A stretch of 64,000 nucleotides of DNA, from positions 434,001 to 498,000 of the forward strand of contig NW_024067689.1 in assembly GCF_009389715.1 (NCBI RefSeq). The letters are read 5' to 3'. Shown piece after piece: positions 1 to 13,644 of the stretch. Under the pieces are notes generated by a model. That model was not told the origin of the DNA. It did no database searches and saw only the letters and a program-made list of their open reading frames with translations. A program made the translations under genes and the position numbers. The stretch's first letter is position 1. Each line of letters begins with the position of its first letter. This stretch comes from Phoenix dactylifera (Eukaryota; Streptophyta; Magnoliopsida; Arecales; Arecaceae).

Positions 1-634
1 GCTGCTTGTTAAGATAGGTTGTCCCTCCTACCAACCAATCCTCTTGGTGTAGTTCGGTTGCCTGAAATTGCCTTAGAAGGAATGTGGAACCAGAGGCACA
101 TCAGATTAGAGACTTGGTAGCAGGAAACTTCTATCTAGGTTGACGACCTTGCTCTGAAAGGAACTCAAACTAGCATCTGCTCTCTGAGCACTTCCATCAA
201 ATATTTTTAGAATATTGGCTTCCATGCACCTGCACCTTTGCCTGCTCCTGCATCTAATCCTGATTCTGGACTAAGGATTAAATTGGCAGGGCTCACAAGG
301 AATCTGCAAGCTTTATTGGATTGTTCTTTGATCAGTGAAACCAACCTATAGATGGAACATGGCACTCTGGTCAAGTCTAAGGCAGCAACCCAAGTTGATT
401 ATCATCAGTTAATCTGGTGACTAGCCCAGTTTATTAGATTGCCATTCGTGTTACAAGCTTAGTCTGGTAACAATCTGACTTTTGCCTGTTAGACTATATT
501 ACGGTGGAATTATCTGCTGATTGGATGAGTCAAGGTGGTAAGCTAATGAAAATGCGCAATTAAGTTTGCTGTTAAATTTTTATGATTTGGAGGTATGAAT
601 TTTCACCGACTCGGGATTTTTTTGATCCTTCCAG

Positions 635-771
635 GTTAGGGAGTTTGTGAAAGGCTATAATCTTCTCCGAGAAATGGGTTTTCTCTTCGAAGAATGTGGC
701 TGAAGCACTGGCGATGTATGATAATGACACTGACAAGGCTTTGGGCTTACTTCCTCAACAGTTCATCATGA
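635..771 (+). pseudogene. Decayed terminal exon of a UBA-like protein gene
   Basis: A splice acceptor (ttccag ending at 634) opens a stretch reading VREFVKGYNLLREMGF, then a second block NVAEALAMYDNDTDKAL and a short serine-rich tail ending at a TGA (769-771). The pattern (MGF, alternating hydrophobic residues, DNDTDKAL) resembles the compact helical UBA fold at the C terminus of some plant proteins. The blocks lie in different frames. One extra base falls near 678-684 in a T/C run and another near 742-745 in a GGG run. Either the gene is a pseudogene or the assembly has homopolymer errors. The upstream 630 bases show no convincing exon. The family assignment is by motif memory only. Confidence 0.45.
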
Positions 772-2106
772 CTGCGTACATAGATCATTTGTGTTTAAAA
801 CTGTTGTACTGTTGCGTGTTACATGTCAGGGTTCACCCTCTGTTATAGAAGGGGAGTGTTTGTAGGCAAGTTGTGTGCTTGAAACATAGGAGTTTCTCAT
901 TCTTCTACATTTGGGATTTAAGTGTTGAACTCAAGGTATCGAAGCTATATTTTACCGTACGAGATCCTATTGATTGGATCATTTATCCAATATCCAGCAA
1001 TGTGAAATGTGGTGTTGACGGGCAACTTCATGCATTTTCGGTTTATAAGGAGGCCCTTTAGCCATGTCTTGTCAGTTATGATTTGTAACTGCTGTAGTTC
1101 CTTCTGTCGCGATACCTGCGAGGCACTGCAACTTACCGTGTTATGCATGAATCTGCAAATGGTTCAAATCTTGATGCGCTGCTCATTCTTGGGTTCATCT
1201 AATCTCATCTGAAAATGTTCATAAACAATGTATATTCCTGGGTTCCGGTATCTTGAGTATTCTGCCGCTTCATCTAGGTGGTTGGAAGGGGGCGGTGCAA
1301 ACACAATTGAGGACGAAATTGCGCATCAACGGCTGTGCACCTTCTCGTGTGCATAAATGGGCAGACATTCGCATCATGGATCCATCGTTGCACTGAAGCT
1401 GTGGCAGATGATATTTAATTTCAATTTTTTTTTTTTGTATTATATTATATTCTGTAGGCACGATATTCATCTTAAACTCGGGAAAGGAGGCTTAGGAATT
1501 TCCAGCACCGCCCAAGATGCAGTTATCCATGGATTGCAACAGATTTAACCTTGTTGCCAGGAATATCCGGTTCAATCTGCATGTACAACAAGATCTCACC
1601 AGTACTTCTACCCACCCCCTAACATCGGTTGCCGAAATCACCAATTTCTTAAGCATTTATATTTGCTACGCCTATTGCTCCGAGTACTGCCAACAATAGG
1701 GAAGAAATGATGAGCTGAAGCAGTGCTAACAGCCATATGCACGAAATATTTTTAAAACTCAAAAACTGCAACTCGTGTAAAAATTGATTTCCTGTAGTCC
1801 CATCAATCAATCGCGCGGCATAAAATTTCATCATCCTCGACAAAAGAATGTGCTAACAATTAGAGGCAAAATTTCCTCTCTCAATTCTGGGACAAAGCTC
1901 CATTGTAGTATTCTGAACTGAATCCTGAAGGAATACGGTCCTCTTGAGATTTGGGGGTCTCATGCCATCTTTCTAGTAGACCCAATCCAAGACGACGTGG
2001 ATTCCTGTCAGACTTGCTGCCCATTGCTTTCAACTAGTGATGCAGATGGGCCGGTGCAGAGCCAGGGACACTCCACTTGAATTGTAAACCTCTCTCCTAA
2101 AACACA
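772..2106. other. No supported gene; 3' flank of two units
   Basis: This stretch lies between the decayed exon ending at 771 and the stop codon of the minus-strand galactosyltransferase at 2107. All open frames are short (under about 70 codons) and lack exon signals. The right part, roughly 1850-2106, is probably the 3' UTR of the minus-strand gene. Nothing else is recognised. Confidence 0.5.
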
Positions 2107-5100
2107 TCATCGCACAGCTGTACATATGGCTCCTGCAAAGTACAGGGTCACCAACTCCATCAACGGGGGAAAATGCTTAGCTACTGTGCAGAATGTGAAA
2201 AGTTCGAGCATGGCGGAAGATGGAAGTCATGAAACATGTATGTGCACAGTATGAACATCAGATCTTTTTACCAGCCAAGGCACGGTAAATAACACCAACC
2301 TAAGACTAGCATAATTATCTATAAGTAAATTTAGTGCAGAGGAATAGCATTGAGAAATCATTAAAGTGATCATAGGGCAAGAGAAAAACCTGAGGACCAT
2401 GATGATGAGCAGCAAAATTTCCCCTCATTAATATGCTTGACATCAAGCCCAATCATCCATGATCCAACACTAACATCATCATGGGCATACGTACGAAGAA
2501 TAGCTCTATTGGTTCAAAAAAAAATGGTCATATAGTAGTACACAAGTGATTCATCGAGAGAATAGGATCTCATTATTATTCATGCAACTCAAACATAATT
2601 TTAGAAAGTGACAGTCTACCCACCTATTTATGGAAATAAACTGTGCTAGAGCTCTGGATATGACAAAAATTTCACCAGAAGCATGACGAAAATATCTGTT
2701 AAATGAAGGGGAAAAACAACAGGACATGAGCTAAGGCACTATTAGAATCCATAATCCATAAATTACATGCACAAAACTATGTTATCGAGTACAACACCAT
2801 GGCTCATTTATGCAAATCTACACTAGAATATGTAAGCTTAGCACAAATGAGATTTGGTGACTGAAGGACCAAAATTTATTTCAATAGGCAGGAAGCATTT
2901 ATTAATAAGGTGGAATGTCATATGAAAATAAGGTTCCCAAAAGAAATCATGGAGAAACATCAAAAGATATTATTATTAAAAAAGGAAGACAACAAGGAAA
3001 AGAGAAGATTTGATATCAAATGAGAGAAATGATAAATGAATAAATATCTTCAATTTTACCTAAAAAAGAGAGAAAAAAATGATCCAAGAAAGTAAGCAGC
3101 TAGCCTTAATTTAGATCACTAATAAAACAGGGAAAATAGTGCTATCCAAATCCCTAAATAATCTCATAAACAGAAAAAGTTATGAGATAAACAAGGATCT
3201 CTGATCAAATAAAAAAATCCCTAAACAACTATTCTCTTTTTATTTCACTTCCAAAAAAAAAAAATCCCATATACCAGTGAAGCACTGATAATTGGCTTCA
3301 ACATCCTGAAATGTGCCTTCACCCTCCATTCTTGGCTTCTAATGCACCCTGTTTCTTTCTTTGAAACTTTACTACCAGATAAACTTGGTACTAAATCCAC
3401 TTCTGTTCAATCTTATTTATTAATGGTCTCCGGGCTACAAGTCCACTGTACAAGTCACAAAGTTGGGAGCATTGCTGTGACCAAATGAAGCCACTTTATA
3501 GTATGGTAAATTATCATTTATCTAAGAAGGTACATTAGCGCAGTTATGATTCTAGAAATCCAAAATCTTGATCGGGGCAAATTGGAGACAGACCTAACTT
3601 TTGATATTTTTGCACAAAGTCACTGCCCCAGGCCTCAAACCTGTACCATTGCACTTGTGGCAAAGTGACAGCCTCAAGACTCAAACCCGTACTATGCACT
3701 GGTGGTTATCTTTTATCTAATCTTTTAAAAATAAAACAGGAGCATTTTTTATATGTTTCTGATTAACAAACTTGGCCACTTTGTAATACAAAAATTATCT
3801 TCTATCTGATCCTCTACAATGCAAAAAAGTGCATTTTTTTTGATATGTTGCTTATATCCTTTTGGGTAGTTCCTATCTCTCTTTTAATCAAAATTACAAA
3901 AAAAAATATTGCTAATATCCCTACCGGCAAGGCTCACTCCAACAAGAATCACCATTAAGAATATCGCTCAAAAAACTAGATTTTATGTCTTGCTAAGTGT
4001 TGGACCCCAGGTTCGCCGAATCAGTATTGGAGGGTGTACTGGTCGGCAATTGGTTCAACATGGTATGGGTCTGTCTCATGCCATTCTTGGACATACCGAA
4101 ACAGAAAGGGAGGGTGAGATAGAGAAGGAGAGAGGAAAAGAGAGGGAAGGAGCAGGAGGGGGGGAGAGAGGGAGGGAGGGGGAGAGGAAACCCTAACCCT
4201 GTGAAATTGAAGTAGAAGACAATAAGAGAGGGACAAGGAGAGGAGGGAGAGGGACAGAGAGAAATCGAGAGAGGGAGAGAAAGAGAGACATTGATCGATC
4301 AATTGATCGAGAGAGAGGGAGAAAAAGAGAGAGGGGGAGACTCACCTGCCGTCGTTGTCGTCCGTCGCCAATGGCAGATGGCTTCAAATAGGATTAGGGC
4401 TTCAAAGGCATCGAACGAAGCGAGCGAGGCGTCGAACGAAGCGAGCGAGGCTATGATCCATTTCGAAAGGCTGAACCATACTAGTAACTGACTAGTTCGT
4501 TTCTGTATGTCCCAACTCGGCCTGTTCGACAGTCCTTGGTTGGACCTATTGTAAGTAGAGAGTTCTCCTGATGTTGACACCAGAAACTTAGGACAACATT
4601 TGATGGTAAAGTTAAAAAGACTCCCTGGTTTTGTTTCAGATATCTCTAATAAGAATCATTCCCAAAACAAGTAGTCACAATAAACTTCTTTTCTGTTTTA
4701 CCCTTGTAGTAGGAATCTTCTACCTAAGGTACACGCATCTGCTAGGAAACTTCTGGAATATCAAACTCGCACCTAGCATCTAAGATTTTACCTGTGATAA
4801 CATTAGAAGTCAACTAAAATGGTTTCCTTTCCCCTCTTGAGGAAAATACAGTTGGGACGCTACTACCTGGATTGAACCAAACTGATTTGAAAACGTCGTG
4901 TTGCCAAATCAACTAAAATGGCGTTCCAATTAATTTGTACCTTCAAAACGAGTTCAGGACATATTTAGAATTAACTCATCTCAATCACCAACCCATGTTA
5001 AGAGTTTTCACCATCTAGTTTTCATCTTAAAAGCATGAATAATCGATTTCTTTAATTTGCTAAGTAATATGATATACAGTGGGTATAGAGTTTCCTTCGG

Positions 5101-8100
5101 GTTTGCTTCAAGTCCTATGAATTGATAAGATCCGGTTTACTCGTAGATCCAATGAGTATGACTTAGGTGAACCAAATATACATATCTGACATCTTGTAGC
5201 ATATATAATAACTGCAGACAACAGGCCAGTGGTTTCCAGAGCAAATCTTTAGAGAGCAAAAAATTAAAAAAATCAACCCCATAAAAGAAGATTGAAGAAG
5301 GCCCAACTAAAACTCAAGCATATCAAGCCCACTCCTCGCCCTTAATGGCCAGATGTTCGAAAAAAGCTTAAAAATGACCAGCAAAGCAAAAAAACCTGCC
5401 AATCAAGGTTGGGCCTAGTTTGTGCTAGAAGGTAGCCTGATATACTGACACCCTTAAAAGTTAGAACTGTTCGAAAATCAAGTCATTGGATCTCTTCTCT
5501 TCATAGTATTCAACCAAAAATCAAATAGTACCAAAGTTCAAGTAACTCTTGAGTGAACTTTGCCAATTATTATTTTCATGTTCCAAGCTTTCACTGGGAT
5601 CAATCTGATCACTCCTTCCATGCTTCTTTATTGTTTAATCATTTTGTCACCTCTCACAAGATAAACACTAAGCAAACCACAAATAATTACTGTTCTTTGA
5701 TTACCTGACATGCTGTCATCCTAAATGCTTAGGTAAAAGTTAGTTCATGGAACTTCCATAGTTGTAAAAACCAGATCAAACCGGCCAGTCCAACAGGATA
5801 ACCAGTGAACTGGTCACCTGTCCGGTCCAGTTTTGCAAAATGGACTGGCAATGTGGTTGACCCAATAAGTATCAGGTTGAACCAGTGGGTTTTCATGCAA
5901 ATCAGTGATCCAAGTGCTTTAAACAAAAAAATTACCGTTCTTTGATTACCTGACATGCTGTCATTCAAATGCCTAGGCAAGAGTTAGTTTATAGAATTTC
6001 CCCATACAGAGTTATAAAAACCTGGACCAGACCGGCTGGTCCAATAAGAAAACAGGTGAGCTGATCATCTGTCTGGTCTGGTTTTGGAAAAGGACCGAAA
6101 ATACAATCAGCCTTGTAAGAATTGACTTGAACCAGCTGGTTTTCACGAAAACACGTGACCTGTGTGGTTAAACAAGGTCAACCAGCTTCAAAAAAAATTT
6201 AAAATTACATGCTGACTTGATTCGAACTGCTGTTCTCCTAGGTACCAACATACCCCCTCTGCCACCACGCAACCAAATCAGTTTGGTACAATAATTATTC
6301 ATTGCGTTTACTAAAATCATTAGAAAAAGTTGCACTTTAACACTTCTGATAATGTGCAACACTAATTTTTTTCGATAATCATTTTTTTGAAAAGAAATAA
6401 GATCTATCTTTTACTTTTAACACTTTAATATCAATGTACATATTTTCTATGTTATATGTTTTTATATTTTAAAATTAAATGATTTATAACTTTTGTCTGT
6501 TTATGATTCAAGTGTAGAATGTAGATATATGTAAATGAGTGATATTTTAAGTATAAAACTTATCAACAGTTATGCATATTATTCTTAGAATACGTCTAAT
6601 ATGTTACATTTTCAAAATATTTTAATATATTTTAAATATTAACCCGGTCTGACCAATTGACCCAGTGATTGGATCAGTGACCCAGACCCTTGGCAGGGTT
6701 GGTTTCTGGTCCAGTTTTTGTAACCATGCATCCATGCTTGTAAGATAGCATATATCAAGGTTCATAACGTGTTACACATTTATAACTGACCCCATCTAAA
6801 ACTGTTATTTAAAAAAATTATAACAACCATTATTTGCCTCAAGAAGAAGCATTTCAAATTATATTAAAATAAAAAAATAATCACCGTTATGATGGCTATT
6901 GTAATGGTGTTATGCAGAAAGTAATGGGCAAAGAAGGGAAATTAAAAATTTATATTTCTATTCACTTTTCATTGGATAAAAATATTATTTTATGGACCAA
7001 ACAATTACCTTTGGAGGGAACTTGGATGCAAACAAATTCAACTTAAAAAAAAAACTATTTTATTTAAAGACAAGTATAAGCAAAAACAACGGCCATTATC
7101 TTTTTCTCCCATATTAAATATAATGTAATGGGAGGGCATCGAAACCTTTATATTGCTTATAATACCATAATTTAAAACCTTGGCATAGATCAAAGATATT
7201 ACAACATTTTCATCATTTATAGTCATATATTGTAGAATGAAAAAATAAAATTACAAAAACGAACACAACAAGCAACATGCTGATAAATTTGACAAACCTA
7301 ACAAGAGCTACTTGTGGTAAGCATTACAAATGATGTGATGTGATTCATTTCTGTCAAAAAACTAATGCTTTTCAGCAGTTTCATTCTAATCTTTTTAGGT
7401 GTTACAGTTCAGGCTATATATTCTGTAATTTGCATGTGACCAAACCAGATGCTAAAGCGACCCAGAAAGTTAAAGATTAGGGAAACCATATACTGCTATA
7501 AGGTTGTGGAGGGTACATGATAGAAATCCTCTTCTCAAAGTTTCTATATTTCAGAGTATTAAACCAAACTAGGAGCAATTACCAAATTTACGTAGATAAG
7601 TACACCAAAAAAAGATCTTTTAAAGGATGCTCAACACTTGTAAGTTGTCGCAAGATGTTAATGATCCTTAAATTAAGCATAAATGAAAAGGCAGTAAAAT
7701 ATCACTCACGATTTTCCATCGCCAAATTTCCACCAGTCTGGTTCGTACCATTTGTGGTTCCTGGATAAATATAGAGATCAATATTTGATAAATATGAAAA
7801 AGAAACCAACTTCCTTAATACTAATCTCGAAGAAAAAGTATCAATGACTCAAAAAAACTAACTACTCACGACTGGGAGAAAACTTCGCCAGATTTCATGC
7901 ATCCCATATAAACGCGGGGCTTGTCCCAATGAGTTGCAAGCATTGCTCCCAAAGCATCTAGAAAGAAAAAAAGAGTTCGAAAGAAAGAAGAGTTATTATA
8001 ATATCAAATACCTTCAAAAATATTTCAGGATGCGTATATGCCCACACTTGCAGTTCACTTATTCATTCTATAGCAAGGTTGGTGATACTGTTGCAAACTG

Positions 8101-11100
8101 TCCGGTTCACTTGAAGCCCTCTCTTCTCTAAGATGCCAGAACAGGGGCTTCGGTACCTTTATATATATTTTTTGAAATTTTTAAAGTGAAGTCGGCAGCA
8201 ATTTCCAACTTCATTTTTTTTAAAAAAAAATTAAAGTGACTGTTGACCTCGTTCTATAGTGTACCATAAATGGATGAAGACAGTATATAACATTAATATG
8301 CCAAAAAGCTACTTTAAGCATGTCAGACTGTCATTTGTCAGCATCATCACTCTATATTATTATCATCAGGGAACATTTGGTAGATAATTTATAGCACTTA
8401 CAGACAATTTTCTATATTACCTTAAGACTCAACCAAGGAAGACTAATTTATCTATATCCACATAACTTGTTGATTTTTCATGATTTTATTACAACACAGG
8501 GCAAATTTTGATTTTGATGTGGATCCACAAATTTTTATGCATCAGACATCAGATTTCTAAAATATAACAAAACTATCGTGACAGCAAGTCAGTTTAAGGT
8601 TCAATCTAATTTTTAGTAGTTATAGGCATGATATATGTTGGCATTAGTGAGATGAACCGAATTGTTCTTACAGTGTATTGACCAAAAAAAAATGCCAGTG
8701 TAAGTCATCCAGAACATGTTAAGGACAATTCTTACCGATGTTGACATAAACATCATCATTGACCTTAGCATAGAACTCAGCATCCCAGGTGTCTGCAGCA
8801 TGAGCGAAAAACCGCTTTGTCTTTTTTGGACGTTCTTCTGGTACTTCAATATGATTATCCTATTGGAGATTAAATAATATAAGCCAGTCTGAGCCGTCCA
8901 AAGAAAGAGACATAGGTTATATCAAAGTCAATTTGTGGAATTTTTCCACTAAAAATTCTCTACTTAAAACAAACAGCTTACTAGCTCACAGGCTTCTCTA
9001 ACTTGTCAAACAAATAACCACAACATAAACTGAAGCTCAGCCATAGTTTACTACATGATATTAAAGATGTGTCCAAGACATAGATTCGAGGTGTGTCTAA
9101 TAATAATGGATAAAAACAAAATGTGACGCATGTTTTGATTTCTTAACAAGTTCAAGGTCCTAAAAATATCATCATGAAGTTATGATACACAGAATACGAA
9201 GTGAGAAAAAGAAAAAAAAAAGTTAACAATAAGGAGATCCAGCAAGCAAAACCTTGTAAAAAATTCCTACTACAAGAAAACAGAAGACTATAAGATCCTG
9301 CCAAACAAATAGGGCTGTCCTCTGTTGCGATAATAATGTTATTCTTTAGTGTTATCTAGGTGCTAAACACTATTATATAAAATCATCAATGTTACAACAA
9401 AAAAACACATTTCATCATCCATTTATTGAAGCTACTAGATTCTCCTACAACCAATTAAAAGTATTTTCCATCTCGTCACATGTCTCAGAGCAGTTAGCAC
9501 AACCACTTAACAATCACTGATTTCTTTGACACAAGTACACGCTACACATGGCTGGTTAATTAGCATATTTGATGGTTGCATGTTGTAATTTCAACTTTAT
9601 TAAACAATACAAATATCATGATCCTTGGCAAACCTCCGCGAAGTCCCTCAAGTAAGTTGTTGGTAAACAGTCTATTTCGCACAATTAATTTCAAAGTTGG
9701 CTTGGAGCTACTTTAATTGTGCTTGAGCTAGCCTTGGCTATTATAGAGCGAGCTCGAGCCTTCCTTTTCAGCTCAGATTGTAATATTATATACAACTAAG
9801 TCACATTAGAAAACAGCTTAGTTCAATATTCATAATGGATATGTTCTCATTCTTGGTTTTGTTCTCCCATAAAAAAGCAATCATTGTAAAAAGTTACACG
9901 CTTAAAAATTAAAAGTTATCTTGTAGTTTAAATAGCCATTTCCTATTTGGTTCCTTAATTCAAAAATACAACATAAGGTATATCTCTCCACAGAACAAAC
10001 TGTTGTAATTCTTTTATAGGACTATCAGCACATATATGAGTTAGAAAGATAAATTGCAGGAAGCTTGAAGGAGTAAGCAAACAAACAAGAATGTGAGAGA
10101 TGTGAATAACAATCAAGGAAATTGTGAAGAAAGTGTCAAGAGAGCAAACAAACATACAAGAATGATGAAATCCTTAGTATGCATATTTTCATCATCAATT
10201 GCCCCGTCAAAACTGTCTCCTCTATTTGCACTGCAAGTCAGCAACAAAAAAAAAAATCAGAAAAAGTTTCCCCTGGAATCTTTTTGATATGTTATTTTAA
10301 CACAAAATAAGACCTTCTTCCTATCACAAATCGTACTAGGACACCTTTCTCTTCCTCCAACTTTTTCAATGCAGGACCTGTGCAAAGTCAAAGATCAGAC
10401 AAAGCATTTGATTTGGCAAAATAGATAACTTTTAAAATCATGCATCATTTTAGCATTCATAAAGCTCTTAATGTTTCTTGAAACGTGTGGCTCATATCAA
10501 TTCATATATTTCACTATATACTTCTGAAATGAAAATATATTTTACATATGAACCGAACAGCAAATAATAATGATATCATATGCATGAAAGTGATTATGTG
10601 CTTTCCCATAGCTGTTAACTGGATTAATCAAGATTATTGGGAGGCTGACATCAAATTGGCAGAAAACAACTCGATCTGCTTATAAAACTTTCTCTTGATA
10701 GGACGAGGTTTGGAGGTGGCGGTTAGTTGGAACATGGAAGTGATTATATTGACAACAGAACACAATATAAATGCAGCAACAACTAGAGATGTATATGTGA
10801 GAGAAAAAATTAAATTAAAGGAGATACAAACATAAATTGTCCCTTACAGAGGGGATGGTATGGGTTCCAATAGACAGTTTGGTCTGGCATAGACCTCCCG
10901 CATTCTCATAATTTAACTCATAAAAACAACTACCAAACAGTACCCACATTGCACAAAGGTTTGTCCACCATAACTGGTATAATGTATTCGCAGTGAAACA
11001 ATAATATATTTTCATACAAACATACAGAAGTATAACTCAATTAAATTTAACATAAAAGCAATCAATTGCTTTTCCAAATTTAGGTCTGGTTGAGTGGATC

Positions 11101-12612
11101 TCCACTCAGATAAGGTCAGGTTATAATTGGAGAATGGGCATCCAACATCGATATCTAAGTTATTGGATATGATCTTCCACACCAAAAATCATGCGATTTG
11201 AGACCCCTTAGACTATGCATCAAATGGTCAAAAAGAATGTATTATTTCGTACTATTTAAATTGTTCCTTTTTTGACAACTTGATGCATAGTCTAGGGGTC
11301 TCCAAATTACACATTTTTAGTGTATAAGTAGTTCAGAGATAGTAGATTACACCAATCGCTCGGATTATCGATGCTGAACCTCCAATCATGACTTGACCAA
11401 ATTTGAGTGGAGATCCGCTCGATAGGATCCTAGACAACCTTTTATTATTATTCATTACAACTAGTAGGAGTAGCAGCACTACTTCTAAAATATAGGAAGC
11501 AGAAAGCGGTCCATTTCTTTCATGGAGAATCTCAAAAGAAGAGAGGGCAAGCACTGTACCAGTTGGAAGCCACGACCTCCGAATCACATCCCTATTGTTC
11601 TTCCGCCCAAATTCCGTGATGACTCCTATAACAGCCATCAGCCTTCTCCTATTATTAGTCCCATTAGTCTCAGAAGAGTAACTCCCAACAAAACCTTCAT
11701 GCCTCGCTGCAGCCAGCTCCATCTCAAGTGCTGCTAATCGCTTATGCTGGTGCCTGAGAATTAAAATATCTACGTTCAAGTCCTATTCAAAAATTCAAAT
11801 CATTCGGATCTGCTCTCATTCTACCCAAAAAATTGGTATATGAAGGCAACTTACCTGCAAGCTACTACCTTCAGTGTATCATCAACTGATATAGCGGACT
11901 GCGCCTGAAACAGAGATAAAAGCTCAGATCTCCTCGATGCTATTACCCACAGGGTAAAGACAACTGCCCAAGCTCAGAAGTTCATGCACTGAGATCATGC
12001 CTTTTCTAGGAGACTTGATGTAAAAATTTAAACGATCTACATGAAAGAAAAGCATCAAGAACTAGATGCTGTACCTAAGCTCAAAATTTTACTTCAATCA
12101 CACATGGACATCGTATCATCGCACAAGAATCCATGTAACATTCAAAATTTAATAGCAGTTTGCGTCAAGAAAAGCATCAAGAATCGAATATACTCCACAA
12201 AACCCTAACCGGATTGAAAACAAGAAGAGATGCGAAAACACGACTCAAGAAAAACGAAAAGGACTACCTGGCCGGTCCTCCGATCGAGTTCTGTAATGAG
12301 ATAAACCCTATTTTCTGCGTCCTGCCATAGACTAATACCAAAAAAGAAAAAGATTAAAGATTGCACTTAAATTCGAATAAGTAATTCTTTAAACGCAGGC
12401 GCGCAACTCTAATTCTGGCGATGAAGAACCCTAAAATTCCTTCAAGAACCCGAAAAAGAAGAAGAAAAAGCGATCGATGGAGGGAGAGAGGCGTCTCACC
12501 GGCCGGCGACGTAGAAGGAGGCCATGGTGGCGAACATTGCGAGCATCACCGAGGAGATCCGAGAGCGAAGAAACAGCCCCCGCAGGCGGTGGCCCGATCC
12601 TCGGCTCTGCAT
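2107..12612 (-). CDS. HPGT1-like: Hydroxyproline O-galactosyltransferase, GT31 family (HPGT1-like)
   Basis: The product is predicted to add the first galactose to hydroxyproline of arabinogalactan proteins in the Golgi. Twelve exons join in frame with GT-AG borders: 12500-12612, 12268-12331, 11855-11904, 11560-11753, 10314-10377, 10158-10230, 8736-8859, 7870-7957, 7710-7760, 2624-2695, 2390-2505 and 2107-2132, giving 344 residues. An N-terminal type II membrane anchor (about residues 17-38) is followed by the stem motif VAGRLWQDAENRVYL, typical of the HPGT subgroup. The GT31 core shows AVIGVITEFGRKNNRD, FVIGRSANRGDS, an acidic NDDVYVN motif in the DxD position, MGCMKSGEV, WYEPDWWKFGDGKSYFRHA and YAHDDVSVGSWMIGLDVKH. 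There is no galectin domain, as expected for HPGT and unlike GALT2-6. All exon phases agree and no break was found. Plain beta-1,3-galactosyltransferase is the alternative name. Confidence 0.9.
4096..4345. repeat. Purine-rich GA/GGGA tract
   Basis: Nearly uninterrupted runs of GAGAGG, GGGAGG and AGAGAG occupy this stretch. The open frames across it encode only E/G/R or S/L/P low complexity and are not genes. GA tracts can bind BBR/BPC proteins when near promoters, but this one is deep in an intron. Confidence 0.75.
5683..6175. repeat. Imperfect tandem duplication, unit about 245 bp
   Basis: Two copies, about 5683-5928 and 5929-6175, share the block GTTCTTTGATTACCTGACAT and then a segment rich in ACCGG/CCGGT (near 5775 and 6025). 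A segment matching the second part in inverted orientation lies at about 6642-6727. Together they look like a foldback element with a duplicated left arm. No transposase is present. Confidence 0.6.
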
Positions 12613-13644
12613 CTTGTCTTCCTCCCTCCCTCCCTCGATGACCCAATAATCCTCACACCATTCTCCCCAATTCTGTGATTTGATCTATTGGGAGCGGTGG
12701 CTTAGAGAGAGAGCCGGAGGAGGAGGAGAGAGAAGGTTGGTCGATGGAAACGAACGACGTCTCAACCGATCTCGGCAGCGATCCCAAGGAATGAAAGCAT
12801 GGAGGGGAGGATGGGGGTTTATTTTTGATTAGGACAAGAAAGACGGACTTATTTGAAGATGGATAAGAAAAATGAGAAGACCCGTAAGACCCGTCTGACG
12901 GTGATCGGCCAACGAGGGCCGTCTCGATCCCCTGTCACCGTGTATTTTGAAAGAGAAAAATAAAACCCACATATATAATATATACAATAAATTATAAAAA
13001 CTCTGATGAAATTTGGGTTTATTATATTTATATCTAGCTGGTGGTAAAACCTATGCTTATCTGATTAAATTAATAGTATTAGTAAAACTATTTATTTTAT
13101 ATAAAAAATCAAAATTATTCTTGAAGAAAAAAAAGCTTATATCTTTAGATGACTATCATGCCATTTAAAATTATTTTACTCATTTCTCAATTTTTTTTGA
13201 TATAGCATACGGGTTTTATTTAAAATTAACAGTTTGATTAATATTATGTTAAGTTATAATTTAAAATGTTAGATAAAAATGAACTCTACGGAGGTACGAG
13301 TGGGTTCTCCAAACTATTGAATATAAATGTACTTCTTATCATGGAGGGTCATTTTTATAATTTACTCTAATATATATTACCTATTCTATATCTCGATGGT
13401 GGAGAGTGCCCATGATTTGAATCCATAGTTGCTGAACAGAGGGTTATTGCAATGGGACAAGTCTCAATTTCATATTTAGGGCAATGCCCCATGTGACATT
13501 GTGCGTAGAGAGTTTTGAATTTGAGCTGCATGTATCCTGTATTTAGAGAAAATTTAAATATTTCCATAAAATGGGATATTACGAGTTAAGTTCAGCTTGG
13601 TATAAAAGTGCTTCATATTTTATCTTCTATGAAAAAAGAAGAAT
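12613..13644. other. Upstream region of the galactosyltransferase gene, then AT-rich spacer
   Basis: The first 200 bases, read on the minus strand, are a GC-richer leader (5' UTR and promoter of the minus-strand gene). An AT-rich stretch with TATATA motifs around 12970-12990 could hold its TATA box, but it is too repetitive to assign. The rest, to about 13640, is AT-rich with no supported coding frame. Confidence 0.4.

Larger units (their letters stand above)
2696..7709. other. Large intron 9 of the galactosyltransferase gene, repeat-rich
   Basis: About 5 kb separates the exon ending GDGKS from the exon beginning YFRHASG. The intron is AT-rich and holds a GA-rich tract (about 4096-4345), a 20-bp tandem duplication with GAACGAAGCGAGCGAGG units (4408-4449), a 245-bp tandem duplication (5683-6175) and an inverted copy of its core (6642-6727). 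No coding sequence is recognised. The intron size comes from repeat insertion rather than an extra gene. Confidence 0.7.

Noticed and set aside
3909..4580. Open frames across the GA-rich tract in the galactosyltransferase intron
   Set aside because: Only low-complexity E/R/G or S/L/P text; the tract lies inside an intron.
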